In this document: piece by piece, positions 7,598 through 16,077 of the stretch | Layout of the letters: every line of letters starts with the position of its first letter | How positions within the stretch are numbered: position 1 is the stretch's first letter | Source of the DNA: Lachnospiraceae bacterium | GTDB taxonomy: Bacteria > Bacillota > Clostridia > Lachnospirales > Lachnospiraceae | Direction of reading: 5' to 3' | Length of the DNA: 46,020 bases | Assembly (NCBI GenBank): GCA_004557975.1 | Contig: SFEV01000019.1 | Location: forward strand, 1-46,020 | Notes under the pieces: generated by a model | What the model saw: the letters and a program-made list of their open reading frames with translations, nothing else | Databases searched by the model: none | What the model was told of the DNA's origin: nothing | Position numbers and translations under genes: made by a program

Positions 7598-8047
7598 ATG
7601 AAATGTCCGTTTTGCAACCAGGATAATACGCGTGTGGTGGATTCCAGACCGGCTGATGACAACAGCTCCATCCGCAGACGCCGTCTGTGTGATGCGTGCG
7701 GAAAGCGCTTCACAACGTACGAAAAGGTGGAGACGATGCCGCTGATTGTCATCAAAAAGGATCAGACGAGAGAGCAGTATGACCGCAGCAAGATCGAAGC
7801 AGGTGTGATGCGTGCCTGCTACAAGCGGCCCATACCGGTTCAGCGGATCAAGGAGATGATTGACTCTGTGGAGATGGAGATTTTCAGCCGTGAGGAGCGG
7901 GAGATTGAGAGCAAGGTGATCGGTGAGATCGTAATGGACAAGCTCAAGGAGCTTGAGGCGGTCGCTTATGTGCGTTTCGCATCCGTTTATCGTGAGTTCA
8001 AGGATGTCAATACATTTATGGATGAACTGAAAAAGTTTCTGGAATAG
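7598..8047 (+). CDS. nrdR: Transcriptional repressor NrdR
   Basis: NrdR senses (d)ATP and represses ribonucleotide reductase genes. The N-terminal zinc ribbon uses C3, C6, C31 and C34 (MKCPFC...CDACGKRF), and the ATP-cone occupies about residues 49-139 (IVIKKDQTREQYDRSKI...). 149 aa is standard. GGAGGA lies seven bases before ATG 7598. It appears monocistronic, with a consensus promoter upstream and a terminator right after it. No ribonucleotide reductase gene is in the window. Confidence 0.97.
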   Translation: MKCPFCNQDNTRVVDSRPADDNSSIRRRRLCDACGKRFTTYEKVETMPLIVIKKDQTREQYDRSKIEAGVMRACYKRPIPVQRIKEMIDSVEMEIFSREEREIESKVIGEIVMDKLKELEAVAYVRFASVYREFKDVNTFMDELKKFLE

Positions 8048-8058
8048 GTAATAACATA

Positions 8059-8101
8059 CAGTCCCTGGCAGTTTCCCGCAGATCTGCAGGGGCTGTTTTT
8101 A
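8059..8101 (+). terminator. nrdR terminator
   Basis: CAGTCCCTG pairs with CAGGGGCTG (one G-T pair), followed by five T and then a further AT stretch. Confidence 0.8.
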
Positions 8102-8144
8102 TCTTTCGTAATCATTAATGTTTCATAAAGAAAACGGAAAAGAA

Positions 8145-8174
8145 TTGCGCTTCCGGCGCAGTCAGTGGTATACT
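8145..8174 (+). promoter_or_regulatory. Probable promoter of the solenoid/Hsp70-like/TPR operon
   Basis: TTGCGC and a good TATACT are separated by 18 bp. The -35 is poor. A small dyad TGCGC-TTCCG-GCGCA (8146-8160) overlaps it, so a regulator may act here. Confidence 0.4.
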
Positions 8175-8217
8175 TTTACAGGTATCCCGGAGCTGATTAT
8201 TTTACAGGGTGATAAAC

Positions 8218-11200
8218 GTGAAGAGAAGAATCGAACAGTTATTGAATGGAATTTTTGAATATGAGCCGGAGAAGCTTCTCCTGATTCCGGAGGAGCTGGA
8301 GATCCATGGAGTGCCGAAAGAGGCGGTGCATGGAAGCTTTCATATAGAGCGTGAGGACGGGAAGAAGGTCAGAGGTTTCCTGTACTCCTCGAACCCGCGC
8401 CTCGTCTGCAGTCCCGTGGAATTTCAGGGAATCGTGAATGAGATTCATTATCAGGCAGATTTAAGCGGACTGAAGGACGGAGTGACCGAGACAGGAGAAG
8501 TGACAGTCTGCAGTGAGCTGGGAGAATATACACTGCCTTTTACGCTTTCGACGTCCGCGCACAGGGCAGAGAAAGAAGAACTGCCCTTTGAAGATCTGGA
8601 GCAGTTTTCAGAGCTTGCCCGCAGTGATTTTCAGAAAGCCTACCGTTTTTTCCTGAAGAGCGATTTCAGGATGCTGTTTGGCAGAGGACAGGAGAAGCTT
8701 CGTGGGCTGTATGACGGTCTGCACCTGGCGGGATTTCAGTATGAGAGTATGGAGGAGTTTCTTGTAGCCGCCGGCTGCAAGGCTCCTCTGGAAATTTCTG
8801 TGGAGCAGGATGCTTATGAGTGGAAAAATCTGACGGAGCCGGTGAGAGAGACGATTTCTGTCTCGAAAAATACGTGGGGCTTCCAGAAAATACAGATTTC
8901 CTCAGATGCCAGATTCCTGCGGCCGGAAAAAAAGGTGATTACCACAGACGAATTTGCAGGGAGTTCGTACGATCTGAATCTTGTGGTGGATACGAATCTG
9001 ATGCATGCGGGCACCAATTATGCGCTGCTTGTGCTGGAGACTCCCCATCAGAAGATTTCGGTCTGTGTCACTGCAAAAAAGGCGGACAGCCGTGCAAACG
9101 CCAGGGCCAACCATATCTGCAAGATTATGATGAAAAAGCTGGAAGGGCTGTACGTCAGCTTCCGTCTGAAAAAGACAGACCTTCCGACCTGGATTGAGCG
9201 GTCCGTCAGCGTGATCAACAGCTACAGGCGTGCAGGCGGCACGGATCCGTACGCAGAGCTTTTCCTGGTGCAGCTGTATTTTGCAGACGGGAAAAAGCAG
9301 AAGGCATATAAGATACTGGAGAGCCTGGAGGCGCAGAAGGAGCGGCTGAACACGCCGGAGCGGTATGCCTTTTATCTGTATATGACAACATTTTTCTATC
9401 AGGAAGCCTCCTATGTAGACAGGGTGGAGGCTGAGATTACAAAGATATTCTACCGGGACAAGACAAACTGGAGACTGCAGTGGATCCTTCTGTATTTGCA
9501 GGAGAAGTATCTGCAGGACGAAAATGCGAAGTATGAGGCGGTGGAGGAGCAGTACCGCTGCGGATGCCGCAGCAGGATCATGTACCTGGAGGCGTATCAG
9601 ATTCTGAAGAAGAATCCCTTCCAGATGCGCAGAATCGGGCCCTTTGAGCTGCAGATTCTCCGCTTTGCCGCAAAGGAGGAAGTACTGACAGCAGAGGTAG
9701 TGCGCCAGACGGCAAATCTTGCCGCACATCATGGGGAGTTTGACCGTCAGCTCTATGAGGTGCTCTCGGAGGGCTATCGGCTCTACCCGTCCCAGGACCT
9801 GGTGAAAGCAATCTGCTGCCTTTTGATGAAGGGTCGGAAAAAGGAGCCTCAGTATTTTGAATGGTACGCCAGAGGCGTGGAGGCAGGGCTTCGGATCACC
9901 GGGCTGTATGAATATTATATGGAGACCATGGAGGAGAATGATATCCGGAAGGTTCCGCAGATTATCCGGATGTATTTTGCCTACGATACGACGCTGGATT
10001 ACCGGAAGCGGGCTGCGATCTACCGCAAAATGGCGGAGAATCGCGACAGTGATACACAGACGTACCACAATTACCGGGCAGCCATGGAGAAATTTTCACT
10101 GGATCAGCTTGACAGCGGACGGATATCAGATGATCTGGCTGTACTGTACAGGACGTTTCTGAGGAAAGCATCCCTTGGCAGACAGTCCGCTCAGAGACTT
10201 GCCAGGCTGCTGTTTACGTATGAGGTGATCTGTAAAAATCCACGGATCCGACAGGTGATTGTCCGATCACCCCATATGAAGGAGGAGCGTGTCAAAGCGC
10301 TTACGGACGGGCGGGCAATGATCAGGATTTACGATCCGGACAGTGTGGTGATTGCCGTCGGTGAGGATGGCAGCCGCTATGCAGCCGGCGATCTGTGTGA
10401 GGTCAGGCGGTGCTTTGAAGATGAGGAGATGCTGTCCTGGTGTGCCAGAAAGGCTTCGGATTTTCCGGGCATTGTCCTGTACCTCTGTGTACAGTGCATG
10501 ACGGCAGGCATCATGAACCGCAACACGCTGCCATATTTTGTGCTTGCGTGTGAGATGGAAGAGCTGACGGATGAATTCCGTGACCGTCTGCGCGGTCAGG
10601 TGCTGCAGTATTATCTGGAACATCCCAGGGATGACTCTCTTCCTGATTTTCTTGAGAAGATTCCGCTTCTGGAGTACGTGCATGTGGACAAAACAGCTCT
10701 GATTACACTGCTTGCGGAGGAAGGCATGTGCCAGGAGGCCTTTGCACTGCTGGACGCATTTGGCGCGGAAGGGATTCCGCTGATGCAGCTTGTGCGCATC
10801 TGCAGCCGTATGGTTCTGGAGCTAGAATTTGAAGAAAATACAATGCTGCTGTCTCTGTGCCATTACTGCTTTGCAAGCGGCAAGTACGATGACAAGCTTC
10901 TGCGGTACCTGCTCCTGTATTACGAAGGTCCCATACGCGAGATGAAGAGTGTATGGCAGGCTGCAAAACGGTTCGAGCTGGATACGATGCTGCTGGAAGA
11001 AAAGATTATGATGACGATTCTGTTTACGAGAAGCGGCACCCAGGGATCTGAGCCTGTCTTCGAGTCCTACCTGGAAAAGATGGGAAGACGGAAGCTGTGC
11101 CGTGCCTACGTAAATCTGAAATCCTATGAGTATTTTGTAAAGGGGATTCCTGTGGCAGAGAGTGTATTCCGGTACATCGAAAAAGAGTACCGGCAGCTGC

Positions 11201-11775
11201 CCCAGTCACACCGTCAGTCAGAGCAGGAGGAGGTCTGCCGCCTGGCGCTCCTGCAGTATTATGCCCGCCTGGTGAAGCTGGATGCAGGCCAGGAGGAATG
11301 TGTCAGAGAGCTGCTGGAGGAATTCGGCGCAAAAGGGATGCGCTTTGCGTTCTGGAAGCGCTTTGACCGTGAGCTTCTTCGTCCGTATCAGATGGAGGGA
11401 AGGGTGTTCGCAGAATATGTCTGCAACCCGGAGCATACTGTGACCATTTACTGCCGCCGCCGCGGCAGTGAAGAAGAGTACCGGAAAGAAACGGTGGAAA
11501 ATTATTTCGGCGGAGTGTTTGTGAAGGAGTTTACACTGTTTGCCCGTGAGGAGCTGGAGTGTTATCTGGAGGAGGATGACGGGCGGGAGATAAAAAAATC
11601 AGATGTCAGGATTTTAAAGGCAGATGCCGAAGTGACAGATGATTCGACGAAGTTCGGTCTTCTCAACCGTATTTCCGACGCCGATTTGCGGGGGGATGAG
11701 GCTGCTGTGTGGGAAAACATCGAATCCTGGATGACACTGGAGCATCTCGTGGACGAAATATTTACACTCGTATAA
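8218..11775 (+). CDS. Large Ig-like/helical-solenoid protein (DUF5717-like), function unknown
   Basis: A 1185-aa soluble protein with no signal peptide or membrane helix, apparently cytoplasmic. Residues about 15-112 read like an Ig-like beta-sandwich (LLIPEELEIHG ... FHIEREDGKKVRGFLYSSN ... GEYTLPFTLS). A helical stretch follows, then a second beta module at about 195-285 (DLNLVVDTNLMHAGTNYALLVLE in pieces). From ~290 to ~1010 it is almost entirely helical, with TPR-like units such as PYAELFLVQLYFADGKKQKAYKIL. A C-terminal beta segment ends in a helical tail. The fold order resembles what I remember as DUF5717 of Lachnospiraceae. GTG 8218 is preferred over GTG 8209 because AGGGTGAT is at the right distance for it. 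It is the first gene of a tight three-gene operon with an Hsp70-like protein and a TPR-like protein. Confidence 0.85.
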   Translation: MKRRIEQLLNGIFEYEPEKLLLIPEELEIHGVPKEAVHGSFHIEREDGKKVRGFLYSSNPRLVCSPVEFQGIVNEIHYQADLSGLKDGVTETGEVTVCSELGEYTLPFTLSTSAHRAEKEELPFEDLEQFSELARSDFQKAYRFFLKSDFRMLFGRGQEKLRGLYDGLHLAGFQYESMEEFLVAAGCKAPLEISVEQDAYEWKNLTEPVRETISVSKNTWGFQKIQISSDARFLRPEKKVITTDEFAGSSYDLNLVVDTNLMHAGTNYALLVLETPHQKISVCVTAKKADSRANARANHICKIMMKKLEGLYVSFRLKKTDLPTWIERSVSVINSYRRAGGTDPYAELFLVQLYFADGKKQKAYKILESLEAQKERLNTPERYAFYLYMTTFFYQEASYVDRVEAEITKIFYRDKTNWRLQWILLYLQEKYLQDENAKYEAVEEQYRCGCRSRIMYLEAYQILKKNPFQMRRIGPFELQILRFAAKEEVLTAEVVRQTANLAAHHGEFDRQLYEVLSEGYRLYPSQDLVKAICCLLMKGRKKEPQYFEWYARGVEAGLRITGLYEYYMETMEENDIRKVPQIIRMYFAYDTTLDYRKRAAIYRKMAENRDSDTQTYHNYRAAMEKFSLDQLDSGRISDDLAVLYRTFLRKASLGRQSAQRLARLLFTYEVICKNPRIRQVIVRSPHMKEERVKALTDGRAMIRIYDPDSVVIAVGEDGSRYAAGDLCEVRRCFEDEEMLSWCARKASDFPGIVLYLCVQCMTAGIMNRNTLPYFVLACEMEELTDEFRDRLRGQVLQYYLEHPRDDSLPDFLEKIPLLEYVHVDKTALITLLAEEGMCQEAFALLDAFGAEGIPLMQLVRICSRMVLELEFEENTMLLSLCHYCFASGKYDDKLLRYLLLYYEGPIREMKSVWQAAKRFELDTMLLEEKIMMTILFTRSGTQGSEPVFESYLEKMGRRKLCRAYVNLKSYEYFVKGIPVAESVFRYIEKEYRQLPQSHRQSEQEEVCRLALLQYYARLVKLDAGQEECVRELLEEFGAKGMRFAFWKRFDRELLRPYQMEGRVFAEYVCNPEHTVTIYCRRRGSEEEYRKETVENYFGGVFVKEFTLFAREELECYLEEDDGREIKKSDVRILKADAEVTDDSTKFGLLNRISDADLRGDEAAVWENIESWMTLEHLVDEIFTLV

Positions 11776-11785
11776 GGTGATAAGC

Positions 11786-13060
11786 ATGATACAGGCAACG
11801 AATGAACTGATTCTTGGAATTGATTTAAATGAGCAGTACACACAGCTTACGTATTACCACCAGTCTGTGCGTGAGCCGATGACTCTCGGGACGCAGGCGG
11901 ATCCGGAGCAGTACCGTCTTCCCACGGGACTGCGCCAGGATGCATCGGGAAAATGGCATCTGTCTGACGGGGAACCGCAGCCTTCCGGGGAGGAGAAGGA
12001 TCTCTGCAGAATCTGCAGTGTTTACGGCAAAACTGACCGGGAGGAGAAAATCGGGGAGAACGGCCGCATATTTGAACCGGAGGAGATACTGTCAATCTAT
12101 CTGGAGCAGTGTATGGCCGGGCTGAAGCTCCTGACCCAGAATACACAGCTTCAGGTCATGGTCACGGTGCGTGAGCTGACAGAACAGCGCAGCAGCGTGA
12201 TCACGGGAGCGCTTGAAAGGCTGGGGGTTGACAGGAAGCGGATTTACGTCCAGGATTACCTTTCGTCCTTTTATTATTATACGGTCAATCAGAAAAAGGA
12301 GCTGTGGTACCAGGATGTTGCGCTTCTTACGTATGAGGAGGAAGCGATTGTCGGCTATGTGCTGCATATTGACAGGAGTACAAAACCGGCTCTTGCCCGG
12401 GTGGACTGTATTGCCCGTCAGCCGATGAAGGAAACAGTGCGGGCGGGACGCGGTGATGAGGAATGGAAAAAGGAGAAGGATCGTCTGTTTTTTGAACTGC
12501 TCAAGAAGGTGTTTGAGCGCAGAACCATCTCCGTAAGTTATCTTGTAGGCGATTTCTTCAATAAAAGCTGGGCAGAGCGGTCGATTCAGTATCTCTGTTA
12601 CAAGCGCCATGCGTTTCATGGGATGAACCTGTTTTCCAGAGGCGCCTGCTACGCTGCCATGGAGAGGGCCGGTCTGATCGGCGGGCGTGATATCCTGTTT
12701 GGCGGACGCGATATGATTGAAATGAATATCGGCATGGAGCTGCGCATCCGCGGGAAAGAGACGTTTTATCCTATGGTCAACGCGGGCATCAACTGGTATG
12801 AGGCGCATCACGTGTGTGAATTTATCCCGGATGCGGAGCGCGTGATCCGTGTGATTTCCCGCCCCATGTCCCAGGGGGATTGCATCACCCATATGATGCG
12901 GCTTCCGGGGCTTCCGGCGCGTCCCAACAGAGGGACAAGGCTTCGCATGACCGTCTACTTTTCATCTCCGTCCAGATGTCACATTGAGGTGGAGGATCTC
13001 GGTTTCGGAGGCTTTTACAAGTCCTCCGGAATGGTCTGGAAACGTGAGATCAACTTTTAG
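11786..13060 (+). CDS. Degenerate Hsp70/actin-fold protein (DUF5716-like)
   Basis: A 424-aa protein starting ten bases after the preceding stop, with AAGGTGAT before ATG 11786. I read an actin/Hsp70 layout: phosphate-1-like strand LILGIDLNEQYTQLTYY (residues 8-24); a connector-like region QLQVMVTVRELTEQRSSV...LERLGVD...IYVQDYLSSFYYYT (about 121-166); a phosphate-2-like strand VALLTYEEEAIVGYV; and an adenosine-loop-like segment SYLVGDFFNKSWAERSIQYL ... LFSRGACYAAM (251-292). The Gly-rich DLGGGT-type motif is not conserved, so ATPase activity may be reduced or lost. By memory it fits DUF5716. The operon suggests it acts with its solenoid and TPR neighbours, perhaps as a chaperone-like or scaffold complex; this is inference. 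Confidence 0.8.
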   Translation: MIQATNELILGIDLNEQYTQLTYYHQSVREPMTLGTQADPEQYRLPTGLRQDASGKWHLSDGEPQPSGEEKDLCRICSVYGKTDREEKIGENGRIFEPEEILSIYLEQCMAGLKLLTQNTQLQVMVTVRELTEQRSSVITGALERLGVDRKRIYVQDYLSSFYYYTVNQKKELWYQDVALLTYEEEAIVGYVLHIDRSTKPALARVDCIARQPMKETVRAGRGDEEWKKEKDRLFFELLKKVFERRTISVSYLVGDFFNKSWAERSIQYLCYKRHAFHGMNLFSRGACYAAMERAGLIGGRDILFGGRDMIEMNIGMELRIRGKETFYPMVNAGINWYEAHHVCEFIPDAERVIRVISRPMSQGDCITHMMRLPGLPARPNRGTRLRMTVYFSSPSRCHIEVEDLGFGGFYKSSGMVWKREINF

Positions 13061-13074
13061 AGGGGACTGGGATT

Positions 13075-13869
13075 ATGAGCTATGATCTGTGCCTGCTGGA
13101 TCAGGCAAAAAGACCTTATTATATAGAGAATATCCGGACGGGGATTTATTCTCTTGAAGAGCTTTGTTTTTATCTGTACAACAACATCTGCCTGATTGAT
13201 GAGAGTATTATGAACGAAAAGCTCTGTGACTGGATCAGGGATGAGCTGCATCTTGTGAAGCTGTACCGTCAGCTTTACGATCAGCTGGAGAAGAAGGACG
13301 GAGCAGCATTTTTTGTACTTCCCATTTTCCGTGAGGCGGGATATCTCTCCCACCAGGAGATGAGAGCGTTTCAGGAACGTCTCTCGAAGCTGGAGGTGCA
13401 GTCCGGGGATATGAAGCAGAAGCTGCGGGCAGATTATCTCGTCAAGGAACGGATGTACGCCCGTGCCATATGGGAATACCGCCAGATTCTGAAGCGGAGA
13501 AATCCGGGAAAGCTGGGTGTACAGTTCTATGCGGCGATCTGGAGCAATCTCGGAGCCGCGTATGCGGGGCTGTTTCAGTTTGAGGAGGCGGCGGACTGCT
13601 TCTGGGAATCCTACAGTCTGCTGCAGACGAAGGAGACGCTGCGCAAATACGTCAGTGCACTTCCGCTGTATCTGAACGATTCGGATTACCAGAAAAAGCT
13701 GGAGGAGCTGCGTGCCGACCCGTATCTGATCCAGGAGATTCAGAAGTACAATGCGAGGCTGTGCCGAAGCAGCGCTTTTGAGGAAGAATGGAAGCGTACA
13801 AGGGAGCAGAGTGTGGATGAAGTGGTACGGGAACTGAAAGAAGCGTACTGCAGAAGTACAAAAATCTGA
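13075..13869 (+). CDS. TPR-like helical protein, third gene of the operon
   Basis: A 264-aa all-helical protein. The region at about residues 122-190 reads as tetratricopeptide repeats (DYLVKERMYARAIWEYRQIL ... AAIWSNLGAAYAGLFQFEEA ... ADCFWESYSLLQ). The N-terminus (MSYDLCLLDQAKRPYYIEN) is a distinct helical domain of unknown family. AGGGG precedes ATG 13075, 14 bp after the stop of the Hsp70-like gene, so it is cotranscribed. It probably serves as a protein-interaction partner. Its TGA stop overlaps the first bases of the left copy of the 62-bp repeat flanking the insertion sequence, so the gene is intact but its native 3' end was displaced by about 2 kb. Confidence 0.85.
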   Translation: MSYDLCLLDQAKRPYYIENIRTGIYSLEELCFYLYNNICLIDESIMNEKLCDWIRDELHLVKLYRQLYDQLEKKDGAAFFVLPIFREAGYLSHQEMRAFQERLSKLEVQSGDMKQKLRADYLVKERMYARAIWEYRQILKRRNPGKLGVQFYAAIWSNLGAAYAGLFQFEEAADCFWESYSLLQTKETLRKYVSALPLYLNDSDYQKKLEELRADPYLIQEIQKYNARLCRSSAFEEEWKRTREQSVDEVVRELKEAYCRSTKI

Positions 13870-13929
13870 GAAAATCCGGCTGTTATTTGGAATTGTAGCT
13901 CTTGCTTTCTTCGTGATGATACGGTATAC
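13868..13929 (+). repeat. Left 62-bp direct repeat (target duplication) of the IS
   Basis: Identical to 15911-15972 across 62 bp by direct reading. It includes a copy of the purF promoter region (TTGCTT at 13902-13907 and TATAC at the end). The last promoter base differs, because the element starts immediately after. Confidence 0.93.
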
Positions 13930-13955
13930 CCATTTTTGACAGTTTGAGAGAAGAT

Positions 13956-14001
13956 AAGTGCCAGAATTCCTTGTAAAATCAAGGGTTCTGGCACTTTTTT
14001 A
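13956..14001 (+). terminator. Terminator near the left end of the IS
   Basis: A long stem, AAGTGCCAGAA with TTCTGGCACTT plus inner CCTTG/CAAGG, is followed by a T-run on the plus strand. It would stop transcripts entering the element from the TPR operon or from the duplicated promoter copy, which would otherwise run antisense to the transposase gene. Confidence 0.88.
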
Positions 14002-14013
14002 ATCTGATATTTT

Positions 14014-15774
14014 TTACGTACTTTTTTTCTTTTTTGTGTCACGAAAAATTTTTTTCATTTGTTTTTGGCTAACAATATCATAATCAGTACGGAAGCCAAA
14101 TGCCTCATGAAGGGAGTCTGTTAAATTTGTTCTTGTATAGGTTGGTATATATCCTTCACCAGCGACAATAAGGAAATCCATTTCCCGAAGAGTATCCAGG
14201 ATTTCTTCGCAGGTGTATTTGTAGTCCAATGCTTTTTCGAGATAACGGAACAGTATCAAGGATAGGAAACATGTCATGAAATGTGCCTGGATACGGTTGT
14301 CTGTGCGTACATAAGCCGGCCTTGATTTAAAATCTGTCTTCATGATTCTGAAACATTCTTCAATTTCCCAACGGCTGTGGTTGATTTTTGCAATCTTTGG
14401 AGGTTCATCAGCAAGGTTTGTACATACAGCATAAAAACCATCATAACGTGCCTCTTCATCAATGATGCTTTGATCAAGCTCGTAAACTTCTTTGTCTGCA
14501 ATCTCACCGTCTGCGGTCACCCCTGTTTTTTTGATAAAGCGCTTACAGTCATTTTGATTATGTTTTTTCAAAGAGGAAAGATTGCCTTCCAGCATCTTTT
14601 CAGCACGTTTAACCTGCCGATCGCGGATGCCCTGCTGATAATATTTATATTTTAGGGAGAATGTCACAATGAGTTTTTGTTCTAAACCGTCTTCCTTTAT
14701 CCAGCGTTCTTTGTAAAACGTAGAATTTCTGAACTTTTGTGCCAGCTCCATATCTGTTTCAAGCTGGCTGATGTCAAAGGTCATGGGCTTTCCGTTTTTG
14801 TCTGTTTCAAAGCCTTCCAGCTTCCAGCCGGTTGATTCCAGACACCATTCTTTACAATGTTTTTTTAGTTTTTTTATAGACTGTGTTGTAATAAAAGCTC
14901 TGCTGTCCTTGTTGTTGAATTTCCGATTATCGGTAGAAGAAAGTCCTGCATCCGTACAGACAATGAATTTAGCGTGCTTAAAATCCTTCATGATTTGTTC
15001 TTCTAAAGGGATGAGCGTCTGTTGTTCGTTCTTATTGCCCGGATGGATAGAAAATGCCAGGGGAATGCCATCTCCATCCATAAATAATCCCATTTCTACG
15101 ATAGGATTGGGACGATGCTCTTTGGAAGGACCATACTGTTTCATATTTTCTTCCTGTTCGATCTCAAAAAAGAAATTTGTACAGTCATAGAATAAGACCC
15201 TGTCATTCCTTTTCGAAAGCAGCTTGCTGTTTTTGTATAGTTCTGACTGGATGTAGGCATCTTCTTTGCATATCACATCCAATGCCCTGTATACATGCTG
15301 GAGTTCAAACAGTGGCGGTTCAAGCAGCTTTTTGGATTCTTCAAATGTGTTCAGTTTTGAAGAGGGGAATAGGATCCTGCCATAAAGCAGCCGTGAAAGG
15401 ATGTTGTTCAAGTCGTATGTAAATCTGTATTTATCAGATATATTCTTGCAAATTTTATCAAGACCCAAAGAATTGTAAATCTGCTGCAGGAACAGATATC
15501 CGCCATTAAAGGAGCGCTGCACGTTCATAGGTATAAGCCTGGACTGTTTAAACTTGAGAATGATCTCCCTGTTCTGTTCTTTTTCTTCCTGGTTGAGCTT
15601 TGCAATATATTGTCTGGACCACTCGTAAGGGTCTTCACCGTTAAGTTTTTCCCGCAGTTCTTTTTCCGTTCCAAGTTTTTCCACAGTAATGGTTCGTTGC
15701 TTTTTGCCCTCGTAGATGGTTTTGGTAACATAAAGGGAAGCGGCATTTTTCGAACGGGATACTTTCAATCTCAT
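14014..15774 (-). CDS. IS1634/IS4-family DDE transposase
   Basis: A 586-aa transposase. Candidate catalytic residues are visible: first Asp in LFYDCTNFFFE, second in IVCTDAGLSS, and Glu in the C-terminal signature RWEIEECFRIMKTDF (the IS4-type Y/W-R-E-K pattern). The N-terminus (MRLKVSRSKNAASLYVTKT) and total length match IS1634-type enzymes. ATG 15774 has GGAGG about ten bases upstream on the minus strand. No frameshift or stop is seen, so it may be active. The AT content and Lys-rich composition differ from neighbouring genes, as expected for a mobile element. Confidence 0.93.
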   Translation of the reverse strand: MRLKVSRSKNAASLYVTKTIYEGKKQRTITVEKLGTEKELREKLNGEDPYEWSRQYIAKLNQEEKEQNREIILKFKQSRLIPMNVQRSFNGGYLFLQQIYNSLGLDKICKNISDKYRFTYDLNNILSRLLYGRILFPSSKLNTFEESKKLLEPPLFELQHVYRALDVICKEDAYIQSELYKNSKLLSKRNDRVLFYDCTNFFFEIEQEENMKQYGPSKEHRPNPIVEMGLFMDGDGIPLAFSIHPGNKNEQQTLIPLEEQIMKDFKHAKFIVCTDAGLSSTDNRKFNNKDSRAFITTQSIKKLKKHCKEWCLESTGWKLEGFETDKNGKPMTFDISQLETDMELAQKFRNSTFYKERWIKEDGLEQKLIVTFSLKYKYYQQGIRDRQVKRAEKMLEGNLSSLKKHNQNDCKRFIKKTGVTADGEIADKEVYELDQSIIDEEARYDGFYAVCTNLADEPPKIAKINHSRWEIEECFRIMKTDFKSRPAYVRTDNRIQAHFMTCFLSLILFRYLEKALDYKYTCEEILDTLREMDFLIVAGEGYIPTYTRTNLTDSLHEAFGFRTDYDIVSQKQMKKIFRDTKKKKST

Positions 15775-15798
15775 AAGTCATAACCTCCAATCCCTTAT

Positions 15799-15827
15799 AT
15801 TATAACACATCACGCAACATCACGCAA
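15799..15827 (-). promoter_or_regulatory. Transposase promoter with overlapping 10-bp tandem repeat
   Basis: On the minus strand TTGCGT, 17 bp, and a perfect TATAAT. Two tandem copies of ACATCACGCA (plus strand 15807-15826) overlap the spacer and -35. They could be sites for transposase autoregulation. Confidence 0.65.
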
Positions 15828-15910
15828 TTAAAATAGGGAAAGTTTGACAAAAAAATAAGCCTAAATCAAGGCTTTCAATGATTTTTCCTCTATAAAACTG
15901 TCAAACTCCC

Positions 15911-15972
15911 GAGAAAATCCGGCTGTTATTTGGAATTGTAGCTCTTGCTTTCTTCGTGATGATACGGTATAC
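15911..15972 (+). repeat. Right 62-bp direct repeat of the IS
   Basis: Second copy of the 62-bp target duplication, followed directly by native sequence. It holds the functional purF promoter, complete with the final T of TATACT at 15973. Confidence 0.93.
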
Positions 15973-15973
15973 T
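15945..15973 (+). promoter_or_regulatory. purF promoter
   Basis: TTGCTT (15945-15950), 17 bp, TATACT (15968-15973). Transcription would begin near 15980, giving a leader of about 250 nt. All but the last base lies within the IS target duplication. Confidence 0.65.
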
Positions 15974-15977
15974 CTAT

Positions 15978-16027
15978 GAGTGGCAATGGGGCCAATGGAG
16001 AACCCCGCTGCCATTCTGTCCTTTTTT
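15978..16027 (+). terminator. Terminator-like hairpin at the start of the purF leader
   Basis: GAGTGGCA-at-GGGG pairs with CCCC-gc-TGCCATTC around an 11-nt loop. Six T follow after five further bases. It sits at the 5' end of the expected purF transcript, so it could be an attenuator or a 5' stabilising structure. No known purine riboswitch core was recognised. Confidence 0.55.
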
Positions 16028-16077
16028 AAGCGGATGTAACGGTGGTTCGTCCGGTATCCATAGCCTGCCGGGATTCG

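Larger units (their letters stand above)
13930..15910 (-). mobile_element. IS1634/IS4-like insertion sequence, about 1.98 kb
   Basis: One full-length transposase gene lies between imperfect terminal inverted repeats of about 24 bp (13930-13953 and 15887-15910). They share an 11-bp identical core TTTGACAGTTT, then scattered matches. The outermost five bases do not match, so the exact ends are uncertain by that much. The element is bounded by a perfect 62-bp direct repeat. Variable and long target duplications are known for IS1634 of Mycoplasma mycoides, which supports the family call. The copy looks intact and recent, since the flanking repeats are still identical. Confidence 0.9.

Noticed and set aside
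8902..10068. Long open frame on the minus strand (388 codons) inside the solenoid gene
   Set aside because: It is a shadow of the plus-strand gene, with His/Leu/Cys-rich composition, no family resemblance and no ribosome site.
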